A stretch of DNA of 64,000 bases from Anabaena lutea FACHB-196 (GCF_014698305.1 NZ_JACJST010000002.1:248001-312000), one strand, 5' to 3'; positions 42,939-51,709 are shown, counted from the stretch's first letter. Made by a program: numbers and translations. The notes: generated by a model not told the origin, from the sequence alone.

Positions 42939-43750
42939 ATTTCTATAGGGAATGGGGATTGATTTTTGGATTTTGGATTGTATGTAACCAACTGTCATCT
43001 ATAATCTAAAATTTTCTTCCCCAGTCCTATATTTTCTAGTTCAGCTGCTGAAACACAAAAAAGGGAGCATTCCAATTTTGAAAAAGTCATTTTCTGTTGT
43101 TAGATAAAAATAAACTTACACATTTGGAATGCTTCCACAAAAAACGCAGATGAGCTTCTCGTCAAGAGTAAATTTGTACTACTTATTCCGGCTGGATAAA
43201 TTTACTCCTAAAATTGTTATAGCAAGAGCAATTTTTTTTGTGAAGATTTGTATCTTTTGCCGGACAGAATTTTTGAAATGACTATAAATTAAGGGTTTAA
43301 GGATGACAATTTATGAAGAACACAAAATTGGTCATAAAAACCCAATTATGAAATTCTAAATAATCATAGCAAATGCCTGAAAATATTGCAACCTCGTTGG
43401 TAAATAAAAATAATTCTCAATTAATTATTAAGAAAAGTAAAGGACAAATAGCGGTAAGTTTTAAATATGCAAAGTCAAATCAAATTAGCATAAGTGAACA
43501 TTATCATTATTATCCTGATTCAGACAGCAAAAACCAGAACCACCAACAGACAACCATCAAACAACATCCTGTAAATCCTTAAATCCTGGACATCCTGATT
43601 AAGACAATTTCACATCATCACACAACCGATATGTCCTGTAAATAATAGGCTACTTATAATCTAATTTAATTTTTGTGTATAAAATTTTATAGAAATCAGA
43701 TAATGGTGCGTTAATGAAATGTAACGCACCCTACAATACTGTCACCTCTT
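42939..43750. other. intergenic region with inverted repeats
   Basis: Contains an inverted repeat AGCATTCCAA/TTGGAATGCT (43066-43075 and 43124-43133, about 68 bp overall), which looks like the collapsed ends of a small mobile element; a CAGGATTTAAGGATTTACAGG-type repeat at 43565-43600; and the hairpin GGTGCGTTA/TAACGCACC at 43705-43730, which also occurs after coxC. A 69-codon ORF at 43373 runs into the repeat and lacks a ribosome binding site. Confidence 0.55.
43705..43730. repeat. GGTGCGTTA/TAACGCACC hairpin, second copy
   Basis: A perfect 9-bp stem with an 8-base loop, same stem as at 34648-34674. It lies 21 bases past the end of the aminotransferase gene on the minus strand and may terminate it. 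Confidence 0.7.
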
Positions 43751-44899
43751 TTAACTCAAACAATCCTTCAAAGCATAAATCACCTGATCTTGCTGTTCCT
43801 GTCTCAGTTCTGGGAACATAGGCAAGGATATGACTTCATGACAGGCTTGCTCAGATATGGGCAATTCTCCGGGCTGATAGCCTAAATTTTCATAAACTGG
43901 CTGTAAATGTAAAGGACGGGGATAATAAAGCATGGAACTCACGCCTTTATCTTGTAATTGACTCCTTACCCAATCTCGATATTTCGCACTTGCACCATTT
44001 CTTCCCTCACCAGAAATACGAATGGTGTATTGATTCCAGACACCTACTCCTCCTAGTAATTCTTGGGGTGCGATGATACCGGGAATTTGACTGAGGAATT
44101 GATAATAATAAGCTGCGATTTGTTGTCGTTGTTTGTTCCAAGTATCTAAATAGCGCAGTTTGATTTGCAGAATTACTGCTTGGATAGAGTCTAATCGGCT
44201 ATTCACACCGATTTCTTCGTGAATATATCTGACTTTACTGCCATGTTCCCGTAATACTCTCAACTTGGCTGCGATCGCACTATCATTAGTTGTAATTGCG
44301 CCACCATCACCACAACCACCGAGATTCTTGGTTGGGTAGAAACTAAAACAGCCAATGTGTCCAATGCTGCCAACTTTTTGCTCATCCCAAGTTGCACCTG
44401 TGGCTTGCGCGCAATCTTCAATTACTGCTAAATTGTGAGTCTGTGCGATCGCCATTAATGCCGTCATATCCACAGGTAGTCCAAACAAGTGAACCGGCAT
44501 AATAGCCTTGGTTTTGGGTGTAATTGCGGCTGCAACTTGCTCTACATCTAAATTAAACGTAGTTGCATCAATATCCACAAACACCGGTTTTGCACCCACA
44601 GCACTGATGACTTCCGTCGTCGCAAAGAATGTGAAAGGTGTGGTAATCACTTCATCACCTGCACCAATTTCTAGTACCCGTAGCGCCAGATAAAGCGCGT
44701 CAGTACCAGAATTACAAGCTACACATTCACTTACACCATGATAAGCAGCAAACTGGCGCTCAAAACCTTCAACAACCGGCCCACCAATATAACGTCCAGA
44801 AGTCAGAACTTCTAACACAGCAGTACTCACTTCTGCCTCAATGGTGGCATATTGCTGCTTGATATCAAAGGCAGGGATGGAATTTACGCTTTGGATCAT
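43751..44899 (-). CDS. DegT/DnrJ/EryC1/StrS-family sugar aminotransferase
   Basis: A 382-residue PLP-dependent aminotransferase of nucleotide-sugar metabolism. Typical elements: ALEVLTSGRYIGGPVVEGFE-like start region, NSGTDALYLALRVLEIGAGDEVITTPFTF, VIEDCAQATGATW, and the PLP lysine Lys191 in SFYPTKNLGGCGDGGAI. Such enzymes put an amino group on dTDP- or UDP-keto-sugars for surface polysaccharides. The other genes of such a pathway are not beside it. Length and motifs are complete. Confidence 0.9.
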   Translation of the reverse strand: MIQSVNSIPAFDIKQQYATIEAEVSTAVLEVLTSGRYIGGPVVEGFERQFAAYHGVSECVACNSGTDALYLALRVLEIGAGDEVITTPFTFFATTEVISAVGAKPVFVDIDATTFNLDVEQVAAAITPKTKAIMPVHLFGLPVDMTALMAIAQTHNLAVIEDCAQATGATWDEQKVGSIGHIGCFSFYPTKNLGGCGDGGAITTNDSAIAAKLRVLREHGSKVRYIHEEIGVNSRLDSIQAVILQIKLRYLDTWNKQRQQIAAYYYQFLSQIPGIIAPQELLGGVGVWNQYTIRISGEGRNGASAKYRDWVRSQLQDKGVSSMLYYPRPLHLQPVYENLGYQPGELPISEQACHEVISLPMFPELRQEQQDQVIYALKDCLS

Positions 44900-45176
44900 A
44901 AGTTTTTATTTTAATGCAGATACAAAAGATACACTTTTACGGGTGCTGATAGCTAATTAAATTTTTTCCAAAAGCCTGAAAAGCGCGATCGCTCAAAATA
45001 CTCCTATGTTCAGAGTTTGTACGGAATTTACCGGAAGATTAAGTGATATAACCTCTCAAATTTGTTCAATATTTAAAATAACTGCTAACTGCCATGATAA
45101 ATGCAGACGATTTAGAATTTTGAATAGTTCTTGTGTAAGCCGTTTTAAGCAAACAATCCCCGGAAGTAAAGAAACC

Positions 45177-45953
45177 ATGCCGGATTTGATCAAATTGGAT
45201 ATTGTGGATTTAGCTTTAGCTGTGGCATTAATAGCGATCGCTATGGGTTTATCTGCCTGGGAAAAGTTAGGACTAGAGTTAAACTTAGCTTTAGCCACCG
45301 GTAGAACCATCCTCCAACTCATCGTCTTAGGATACGTTTTAGACTTCATCTTTGCTGTTAACAATGTTTGGGCTGTTTTGGGGATTTTAACAATCATGCT
45401 GACAATTACGGCGATTGTCGCACGAAATCGCATCAGCCAAAAAAGTCCTCTGGTACTTCCCCTAGTGTGGGGAGCAATTTTTGTCAGTACAGCCTTAACA
45501 TTGCTTTACACCAACTTTTTGATTATCCAACCAGACAGATGGTACGAGCCACGTTATATCATTCCCTTAGCAGGTATTTTGCTTGGTAACGGCATGAATG
45601 CCGCAGCAGTAGCTGGAGAAAGGCTGGTTAGTGCTATTAACCAATTTCCCACAGAAATAGAAACACATTTAAGTTTAGGTGCTACTCCCCAGCAAGCAAT
45701 AAGTCAATACCGCAAAGATGCAATTAGAGCCGCATTGCTCCCTACCCTGAATCAAATGATGCTAATAGGCATGGTAACAATACCAGCTTTTACCAGTGGA
45801 CAGTTACTTGCTGGAGTCACCGCTTTGGAGGCTGTATCTTATGAAATTGTGATTATGTTTATGGTTGTTGTCGCAAATTTGCTGACAACGGTATTAGTTA
45901 CTAAAGGTTTATGTCGTCAGTTTTTTAATGATGCTATGCAGTTGGTGAGGTAA
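45177..45953 (+). CDS. fetB: FetB-type (UPF0014) ABC transporter permease
   Basis: A 258-residue membrane protein with about seven helices, of the UPF0014/FetB family, whose E. coli member forms an iron exporter with FetA. Seen: MPDLIKLDIVDLALAVALIAIAMG-type start, RTILQLIVLGYVLDFIF, NGMNAAAVAGERL and the coupling-like loop LSLGATPQQAISQYRKDAIRAALLPTLNQM. The open frame reaches back to 45006, but that part is charged, cysteine-rich and unlike the family, so the ATG at 45177 with GGAAG before it is taken. No FetA ATPase gene is adjacent. Confidence 0.88.
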   Translation: MPDLIKLDIVDLALAVALIAIAMGLSAWEKLGLELNLALATGRTILQLIVLGYVLDFIFAVNNVWAVLGILTIMLTITAIVARNRISQKSPLVLPLVWGAIFVSTALTLLYTNFLIIQPDRWYEPRYIIPLAGILLGNGMNAAAVAGERLVSAINQFPTEIETHLSLGATPQQAISQYRKDAIRAALLPTLNQMMLIGMVTIPAFTSGQLLAGVTALEAVSYEIVIMFMVVVANLLTTVLVTKGLCRQFFNDAMQLVR

Positions 45954-46316
45954 GAAGATGTTCGATTGATTACTTACTATTTTAAAAGCATCTCCTTTTC
46001 ACCTTTAGCTAACGCATCTAAATTTCCTAAAATTACAGCAATTTATGATTTTATAGCCGTGGACAGGGTGGTTAGGACATCAATTGATAATGAAATTCTC
46101 ACTACAAGAGGGTTTTACTCCTGAACCGGAGGTCTGCGTAGCGTCTCCTGACTCCTGACTCCTGCTATAAATCAGATAAATTTTGCTCAGGAAAAATGGC
46201 TACAATGCTAGTTATTCAGAACTAGAACTGTAGCCTTGTAAGCATCTGACTTATCTCTAGAGAATTCAATCGTTTAGTAATTGCAACTAGGTTTACTCAA
46301 AATCATTAAGTAGTTC
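45954..46316. other. intergenic region with a GGAGTC-type repeat
   Basis: Between converging genes. Positions 46118-46165 carry, on the minus strand, the repeat GGAGTCAGGAGACGCTACGC that matches 13499-13547. Nothing else recognised. Confidence 0.5.
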
Positions 46317-46664
46317 CTAGATTCTGACTATAATTCCATTAGGTAGTCTGATACTGCCATCTCTCAATCTGATTACAGTTCTAGCAGGGACAATTTCTTG
46401 ACTAGGAACAATAATATCCCCGTTAGGAAGTCTCCAATAACCTGGATTACGGAGTCTAGAAACTCTCCTAGATGAAATAACTTCCCCATTGGGAAGTCTA
46501 TAGTCACCATTCCGTAATTTGATTACTTTTTGATAAACTGGTCTACTTTGTTGCACCCTTCTATTATTGTATCTAGGACTAGCATTAGCAGGTGCAGCTA
46601 AAAACATGGGAGCAACCATAGCTGCTGCTGCCAATAAGAGGATTGCACGTTTTTGGTTTAACAT
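46317..46664 (-). CDS. small secreted protein with LPNG repeats
   Basis: A 115-residue exported protein. The N-terminus is a clear signal peptide (KRAILLLAAAAMVAPMFLAAPANA, cleavage near ANAS-PR). The mature part carries three repeats of about 20-25 residues: IKLRNGDYRLPNGEVI, SRLRNPGYWRLPNGDIIV and IRLRDGSIRLPNGIIV, with the shared core LRxGxxRLPNGxII. It is basic apart from these repeats. I do not know the family. The repeats look like short beta-hairpin units that could bind a surface polymer. A single-gene unit. Confidence 0.75.
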   Translation of the reverse strand: MLNQKRAILLLAAAAMVAPMFLAAPANASPRYNNRRVQQSRPVYQKVIKLRNGDYRLPNGEVISSRRVSRLRNPGYWRLPNGDIIVPSQEIVPARTVIRLRDGSIRLPNGIIVRI

Positions 46665-47122
46665 GAAACAGGCTCTTTGTTTGTATTTTTGTTGCTATAT
46701 TATGCTGTTGTTCCAGCGTAGGAAACTTATCCAGCTATGTAAGCAATTATCACCCTATAGCCAAAATTCAGTGCGTGAATAAAGTCATTGATATTTAACA
46801 GTTTATATAGGAATAAAGTCACTTATTGGCTATTTATTTATTGATTAAATATAGGTTTCCCAGTATCATGAAGTACACACCTATTTATTCACTCTTCCCT
46901 GTTAAGAGTTCCCTGTTCCCTAAAACGAAAAAACTTTGCACCTCACTAGCATGAGAACGGCTATATATTGGTATGATTTATCTTTTAAGTAGGTAAGCAC
47001 AATAAAACCAAACTGTGTAAAGAAAAGTAAACAAGGCTAAAACCTTTTCTCCCCCTGCTAGAAAGCTCCCTGCCCCCTGCCTTATCCCAACGACAATTTT
47101 TAACGCCAACCTACTTAGTTGT
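46665..47122. other. intergenic region with the 41-base repeat, copy 2
   Basis: AT-rich. Positions 47077-47117 are identical to 23388-23428, with a similar C/T-rich lead at 47045-47076. As at the first site, the repeat lies immediately 3' of a minus-strand gene. No gene seen. Confidence 0.6.
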
Positions 47123-47734
47123 CTACTTCTGCGGCCAACGCCAGTTATATCGATTCCATTCATAGATACCTTGAATCTCGTACTCAGTACCATTAAAAAA
47201 GCGAATCAGACAACTGGTAAAGACTTCATCACCATCGCTAATTTCATCAACCTTAATCACCATACAGGGAAACCATTCCCGCTGATGGGAGTCATCTTCT
47301 GGTATCCATTCCCACAGCGCATTAGAAACTTCAATGCGATCGCCTATCCTTAACTGTAGCGCTTCTTCAAAATAAGAATATTTATCAAAATGGTATGATT
47401 CCACCCGATTCAACCACTGTAATCCATAGCGATCGCGGATAAATTGCACTGTTCCCGAATCTTGTGCCAAAAGCCAGTCGTTCAGCAATTGCACTTTCCA
47501 AGTGCGATTTTGTTTTTCCTCTGCCTTGACAAACTGTAAAAACGCTTCTAACTCCTCTGATGTCAGTTCATCCAAAGGATTGGCAGCATCTGATACCCTA
47601 GAAGTCGAATCTCTCGGAATTTGCTCAACTAGTTGTAATAATATTTGTTTTTGCATATCAGTGAGAGGACAGCTGGCTGCATCACAACGATTAAAAGCTG
47701 TTTGCAAAGCTGCTTCAATCTCATCTGGGTTCAT
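47123..47734 (-). CDS. conserved cyanobacterial protein of unknown function
   Basis: A 203-residue soluble protein, Trp- and acid-rich. The first 90 residues are helical (NPDEIEAALQTAFNRCDAASCPLTDMQKQILLQLVEQI, ELTSEELEAFLQFVKAEE), and the second half is beta-rich (LRIGDRIEVSNALWEWIPEDD, EWFPCMVIKVDEISDGDEVFTSCLIRFFNGTEYEIQGIYEWNR), reminiscent of a small SH3-like barrel. I recall similar proteins in cyanobacteria but no function. The IS608-like element lies just upstream of it (from 47775), so its native promoter region may have been displaced. Confidence 0.65.
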   Translation of the reverse strand: MNPDEIEAALQTAFNRCDAASCPLTDMQKQILLQLVEQIPRDSTSRVSDAANPLDELTSEELEAFLQFVKAEEKQNRTWKVQLLNDWLLAQDSGTVQFIRDRYGLQWLNRVESYHFDKYSYFEEALQLRIGDRIEVSNALWEWIPEDDSHQREWFPCMVIKVDEISDGDEVFTSCLIRFFNGTEYEIQGIYEWNRYNWRWPQK

Positions 47735-47800
47735 AGGACAATAGCAACTAAGAGTCTCTTTTTATAATTATTACCGAAGAATTGGGTTTAAAGCCCCGTC

Positions 47801-48202
47801 CTAGAAGGACGGCTTTTCTTGATGCTTGATATATTCTTTGAGTATTTCCAACGGCGCACCTCCTACGGAAATAGCAAAATAACTAGGACTCCATAAGGCT
47901 TCTTTATGAGGTTTTTTGTATCCTGCCTGTCCATAACGACGACTAGAAACACCTTTTAACGCATTAACTATTTGAGAAACAGATAATTTAGGTGGATACT
48001 CAATTAATACGTGAATGTGATTTCCTTCACCATTAAACTCAAGCACCTTAAAATCCATTTTTTCAGCCACTTCATGGAACGATTTCTCAAGCAAACCAAG
48101 ACTCTCGGCTGTGAATACAGACTGACGATACTTCGTAACACAGACCAAATGAATTTTTAGGTCTGTAACACTATGCCTTTCTCTGCGAAACTGGCTTGTC
48201 AT
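47801..48202 (-). CDS. tnpA: IS200/IS605 transposase TnpA
   Basis: A 133-residue Y1 HUH single-strand transposase. Motifs: HUH histidines His62 and His64 in EGNHIHVLIEYPP and the catalytic Tyr124 in LKEYIKHQ, with Gln128. The N-terminus (HSVTDLKIHLVCVTKYRQSVF) is typical. Its stop codon lies inside the left-end hairpin. Divergent from tnpB, with 51 bases between the two starts. Fully intact. Confidence 0.95.
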   Translation of the reverse strand: MTSQFRRERHSVTDLKIHLVCVTKYRQSVFTAESLGLLEKSFHEVAEKMDFKVLEFNGEGNHIHVLIEYPPKLSVSQIVNALKGVSSRRYGQAGYKKPHKEALWSPSYFAISVGGAPLEILKEYIKHQEKPSF

Positions 48203-48253
48203 TTTATGTAGACCAATATATAATGTATTTGTAGACCAATTAGATTATAAGTA

Positions 48254-49441
48254 ATGAAAGCCAGATATCAATACCGATTCTACCCAACCGACCAACAACG
48301 ACAGAGTTTATCTCAGTTGTTTGGTTGCGTTCGAGTAGTTTGGAATGATGCACTGGCTTTGTGCCATTCGTCTGAGAAGTTACCAAGTAATGGAGATTTA
48401 CAAAAACTCGTCATTACCCAAGCAAAGAAAACGCTAGAAAGAGAATGGCTGTCCGAAGTCTCTGCCATCCCATTGCAACAGTCAGTGGCAGATTTGGGAA
48501 CTGCTTATAAGAACTTTTTTGATTCCTTAAAAGGAAAAAGAAAAGGTAAAAAACTGGGTAGTCCTAAATTTAAGAAAAGGACAAATCAACAATCAGCACG
48601 ATTAACTCGTGGTGGGTTTTCAATTAATAATAAATGTGTCTATCTGGCTAAAATCGGCAACATAGAACCAGTTTGGTTTAGAGAATTGCCATCTACACCT
48701 AGTTCAGTCACAGTAATAAAAGATTGCGCTGACCGCTATTTTTTAAGCTTTGTGGTAGACATCGAGCCTGTTAATATTGATGCTAAAAACCAAAGCATCG
48801 GTATTGACTTGGGGATCAAGGTTTTTGCTTTTATGAGTAATGGTGAAAAAGCCGAAAGTCCTTGTTATTTAAGCTTAGAGCGGAAAGTTCGCAAGCTACA
48901 AAAAAAATTAGCTCGTCAACCCAAGAATTCAAAACGTAGAAATAAGACTCGGTTAAGAATAGCTAAAGCCCACAATAAAATTGCAGACACCCGTAAAGAT
49001 TTCCTGCATAAATTATCAACTAAAATTGTTAGCGAAAACCAAACTATAGTTTTAGAAGACTTGAATGTGTCAGGAATGGTTAAAAACCGTACACTTTCTA
49101 GGGTAATCAGTCTACAAGGTTGGCGAGAATTCAGAACACTATGTGAGGCTAAGTCTCAAAAATACGGACGCAAGTTTGTTGTTATTAGTAGATGGCAACC
49201 GACAAGCCAAATTTGTTCTGAGTGTGGTTATAAATGGGGCAAACTTGACTTAAAAGTTCGGACGGTTCAATGCCTAAATTGTGGCACTGAACATGACCGA
49301 GACGAAAACGCAGCTAAAAATATAAATAAAGTCGGGATGGGGAATCGCCACGACTCTAAACGGACGCAGAGGCAGAGTAAGACTATTTCGGTAGCGTCAT
49401 CCAGTGAAGTGTCAAGAATCGCCGCTCCTTTAGGACGGTGA
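48254..49441 (+). CDS. tnpB: TnpB RNA-guided nuclease of IS200/IS605
   Basis: A 395-residue TnpB. The RuvC-like active site is complete: Asp185 in SIGIDLGIKVFA, Glu268 in TIVLEDLNVSG and Asp350 in HDRDENAAKNI. A zinc ribbon is formed by Cys321, Cys324, Cys340 and Cys343. The last residues (SSSEVSRIAAPLGR) are read through the right-end hairpin, as usual where the omega RNA overlaps the gene's 3' end. It should cut target DNA next to the TTAC motif using an RNA guide taken from the flank beyond 49450. Intact catalytic residues suggest activity. Confidence 0.95.
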   Translation: MKARYQYRFYPTDQQRQSLSQLFGCVRVVWNDALALCHSSEKLPSNGDLQKLVITQAKKTLEREWLSEVSAIPLQQSVADLGTAYKNFFDSLKGKRKGKKLGSPKFKKRTNQQSARLTRGGFSINNKCVYLAKIGNIEPVWFRELPSTPSSVTVIKDCADRYFLSFVVDIEPVNIDAKNQSIGIDLGIKVFAFMSNGEKAESPCYLSLERKVRKLQKKLARQPKNSKRRNKTRLRIAKAHNKIADTRKDFLHKLSTKIVSENQTIVLEDLNVSGMVKNRTLSRVISLQGWREFRTLCEAKSQKYGRKFVVISRWQPTSQICSECGYKWGKLDLKVRTVQCLNCGTEHDRDENAAKNINKVGMGNRHDSKRTQRQSKTISVASSSEVSRIAAPLGR

Positions 49442-49450
49442 GTATTTCAA
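49320..49450 (+). ncRNA. predicted TnpB omega (right-end) RNA
   Basis: By family knowledge, TnpB omega RNA spans the 3' end of tnpB and the right end, with the guide from the adjacent flank. The right-end hairpin at 49422-49438 supports this. The 5' boundary is a guess. Confidence 0.45.
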
Positions 49451-49546
49451 AATGTTAAATTCAACTCTCCAATTCTCTAGCAGTAGAATTTAGGGCAACT
49501 GAGGTTAAAAATTGCGTATACTTTTAATAAAGTTACGGTGTCTTTT

Positions 49547-49978
49547 ATGCGATCGCGCTCACTCACGCTTATCTTGATTTCTGTCGTTATCGGGTTCCTT
49601 TCGTGGGTGTTTACTCCTCCGGCTGTAGCACTGACACAGATTAGACTATTTGATATTTCCTCTAATGATTGTCCCCCAGAACTAGCAAAAGGTGCTGTTA
49701 TTAGTAGCGGTTCAGCAGCTGCTAATTGCTTTATAGTCACTGGTAAAGCCGAAAATGGCACTTATAAAACAGTTTACGATGCAGATATCTTTGGACGCAT
49801 TTATGATGCCAACAACGACCCCATATTACAAAATCGTACCCGTTTAGGTTCTATTCCCGAAGTACCCCCAGGCATCAGTGATTTTGAGTTAAGAATTTCT
49901 GTACCTGCAAATCAGCCCACTCCATTGAAGTTAAAGCAATTTAAAGCCACTGGCTTTAGCGGACAAGTTAGGCGTTAA
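49547..49978 (+). CDS. secreted conserved cyanobacterial protein
   Basis: A 143-residue exported protein. The signal peptide is clear (MRSRSLTLILISVVIGFLSW, then VFTPPAVALTQ). The mature part is beta-rich (IRLFDISSNDCPPELAKGAVISSG, NCFIVTGKAENGTYKTVYDADIFGRIYDANNDPI, VPPGISDFELRISVPANQ), like a small immunoglobulin-like or FxLYD-type fold, with two cysteines that could form a disulphide. The frame is open to a GTG at 49538, but the ATG at 49547 gives a cleaner signal peptide. Function unknown. Confidence 0.75.
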   Translation: MRSRSLTLILISVVIGFLSWVFTPPAVALTQIRLFDISSNDCPPELAKGAVISSGSAAANCFIVTGKAENGTYKTVYDADIFGRIYDANNDPILQNRTRLGSIPEVPPGISDFELRISVPANQPTPLKLKQFKATGFSGQVRR

Positions 49979-49994
49979 TAATGATATAAAAAAA

Positions 49995-50014
49995 TCTGGG
50001 CTAACTAGCCCAGA
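49995..50014. terminator. bidirectional terminator hairpin
   Basis: TCTGGGCT-AACT-AGCCCAGA, a perfect 8-bp stem with a 4-base loop between two converging genes. An A run precedes it (T run for the minus strand), so it should end the yggT-strand transcript best. Confidence 0.85.
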
Positions 50015-50055
50015 TATAAAAGCTTTTGAATGTAGAACAAACTGCAAATTTTAGG

Positions 50056-50310
50056 TTAGACGATCGCTTGCAATCCACTACCTAAAACTTGAAGCAGTAG
50101 AATCGCTACCATTGGAGAAAAATCCATCCCACCCAAAGGAGGAATAATTGAGCGGAACAGATTCAGATAAGGATCGGTAATTTGGCTCAAAGCCGCAAAT
50201 GGTTGGTTATACCAATTGATTTGCGGGAACCAGGTTAATAAGACTCGAATAATTAGCAAAGAGCTATAAAAGGTAACAAAGGTTGCCAGCGTGTTAAATA
50301 GTAAATACAT
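50056..50310 (-). CDS. YggT/Ycf19-family membrane protein
   Basis: An 84-residue protein with two membrane helices (about 5-27 and 65-83). The connecting part contains the family motif TWFPQINWYNQPFAALSQITDPYLNLFRSIIPPLGGMDFSPMVA. In cyanobacteria and chloroplasts YggT/Ycf19 relatives are linked to thylakoid membrane or nucleoid organisation, although the function is not settled. A single-gene unit with its own terminator. Confidence 0.92.
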   Translation of the reverse strand: MYLLFNTLATFVTFYSSLLIIRVLLTWFPQINWYNQPFAALSQITDPYLNLFRSIIPPLGGMDFSPMVAILLLQVLGSGLQAIV

Positions 50311-50481
50311 GGATTCGTTGGTTTCCTGCTAATTGTCAAATGGGGTCTTATGATTGATTTTAATTGAGCCGATGACGTAGTAACGCTTTACGGAATTCTA
50401 AATTCTATATTTAAAACCCAAAAAGCTGATTTAACAAGCTTTTCACTGATTTAAAAGAGTTCACTACGTAACAACAGTTGT

Positions 50482-50835
50482 TCAAGAGTCTTGGGAAAGA
50501 CTACGCGGATTTACTGCTTGCCCTGAACTGCCATTGACATTACCTAACTGGTTACGTACATCATCAATTGTGGCATTGAGTTGGGCAATTTTATCTTCTA
50601 GCGATCGCCGTGCTGTTTCCATTTCTAAACCTTCATTGGCTGCGGCTCTCATCTGCCGTCTTTTGGCTGTGACTTTATTTCCTTCAATGGTGCTATCCGA
50701 GAGTCCGATTTCGTCTTCTGCTGCCAACTGCGCGTCCCTTCGAGATGCCAGCACTGCACCCAGAATCCCACCAACCACACCACCAACTAAAGTCCCAACT
50801 AAAAAACCACTAGCAAAACCATCTCGCTGACTCAT
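50482..50835 (-). CDS. YtxH-like gas-zipper/coiled-coil protein
   Basis: A 117-residue protein with one N-terminal membrane segment rich in small residues (GFLVGTLVGGVVGGILGAVLA, glycine zipper), a charged linker and a coiled coil (RRSLEDKIAQLNATIDDVRNQL). This layout is that of YtxH-like proteins. The function is not known. The ATG at 50835 begins MSQRDGFASG and is typical of cyanobacterial members. A lone gene upstream of upp in reverse order, no overlap. Confidence 0.75.
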   Translation of the reverse strand: MSQRDGFASGFLVGTLVGGVVGGILGAVLASRRDAQLAAEDEIGLSDSTIEGNKVTAKRRQMRAAANEGLEMETARRSLEDKIAQLNATIDDVRNQLGNVNGSSGQAVNPRSLSQDS

Positions 50836-50907
50836 ATCTTTACCGCCTTCAAGAAACCTGCAACTTCCAAAGTATTTAAGCTATTTTCTGCCTCTAGCTG
50901 CATCCTA

Positions 50908-51564
50908 CTAACTGATAGTCCCAAAAATGCGATCGCCTGCATCTCCCAATCCTGGTACGATATACCCTTTCTCATTCACTATTTCATCAATAGTAGCGCT
51001 GTAAACTGTTAAGCCAGGATAAGCACTACTCAATTGTCGCAAAGCTGGTGGTGCCGCTACCACACAAACGATTCGCGTCAATGCTGGATCAACTCCTCTC
51101 TGTGTCAATTCTGCCATTGCCGTCATTATAGACGCTCCCGTTGCCAACATGGGATCGGTAATTAACACCCTTGTTTCGGGGTCGAATTTCTCTGGCAATT
51201 TATTCAGATAACAAGAAACTTCTAGTGTTTCCTCATTTCGCACCAAACCCAAATGGTAAATTTTTGCCAAAGGCAGTAACGTCTGCGCCCCCTCCAGTAA
51301 GCCTAACCCAGCCCGGAGAATCGGCACAACTGCCACAGGCACTAAAGGATCAATTACAGTGGCTGGACAAGGAGCCAACGGACTCTCCACAGTTGTTTCT
51401 AGCGTCGGTAACCAATCTCGCGCCGCTTCATAAGTCAACCATCTTCCTAACTCAGTAATCGCAGAGCGAAATAATACTGAAGGCGTAGCCGCATCACGGG
51501 CAACGGCCAGCCAGTGCTTGATTAAAGGATGGGGTGGGACATAAACAAGCAGTTGTTGTGTCAT
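50908..51564 (-). CDS. upp: uracil phosphoribosyltransferase
   Basis: A 218-residue UPRT that converts uracil and PRPP to UMP in pyrimidine salvage. The PRPP-binding loop is VLITDPMLATGASIMTAM; substrate motifs are VPILRAGLGLLEG and GLGDAGDRIFGT near the C-terminus. The frame is open to 51588, but MTQQLLVYVPPHPLIKHWLA at 51564 matches the family start. No partner gene adjacent. Intact. Confidence 0.95.
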   Translation of the reverse strand: MTQQLLVYVPPHPLIKHWLAVARDAATPSVLFRSAITELGRWLTYEAARDWLPTLETTVESPLAPCPATVIDPLVPVAVVPILRAGLGLLEGAQTLLPLAKIYHLGLVRNEETLEVSCYLNKLPEKFDPETRVLITDPMLATGASIMTAMAELTQRGVDPALTRIVCVVAAPPALRQLSSAYPGLTVYSATIDEIVNEKGYIVPGLGDAGDRIFGTIS

Positions 51565-51709
51565 AGCCAGAAATGGGCAGCCGGTCATTATATAGGAACT
51601 GAAACATCATCATACTCTTTCCCGTGTGTGGCTGATCCCAAATAGGGATTGGCAATAGCCAAGTTTCTTCATATCCTACCTATCTATTGAGATAGATTTT
51701 CATTAATAG

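Larger units (their letters stand above)
47775..49450. mobile_element. IS608-type IS200/IS605 element, apparently complete
   Basis: The unit carries divergent tnpA and tnpB. The left end follows the tetranucleotide TTAC (47771-47774) and has the hairpin CCGTCC-TAGAA-GGACGG (47796-47812). The right end has the matching imperfect hairpin CCGCTCC-TTTA-GGACGG (49422-49438) and TCAA at 49447-49450. TTAC at the left and TCAA at the right are the IS608 cleavage tetranucleotides, which sets the ends. Both genes look intact, so the element may be active; a TTAC target-adjacent motif is predicted for TnpB. Confidence 0.8.

Noticed and set aside
43373-43582. 69-codon ORF on the plus strand
   Set aside because: Its end is made of the CAGGATTTAAGG-type repeat, there is no ribosome binding site, and composition is like the AT-rich surroundings.
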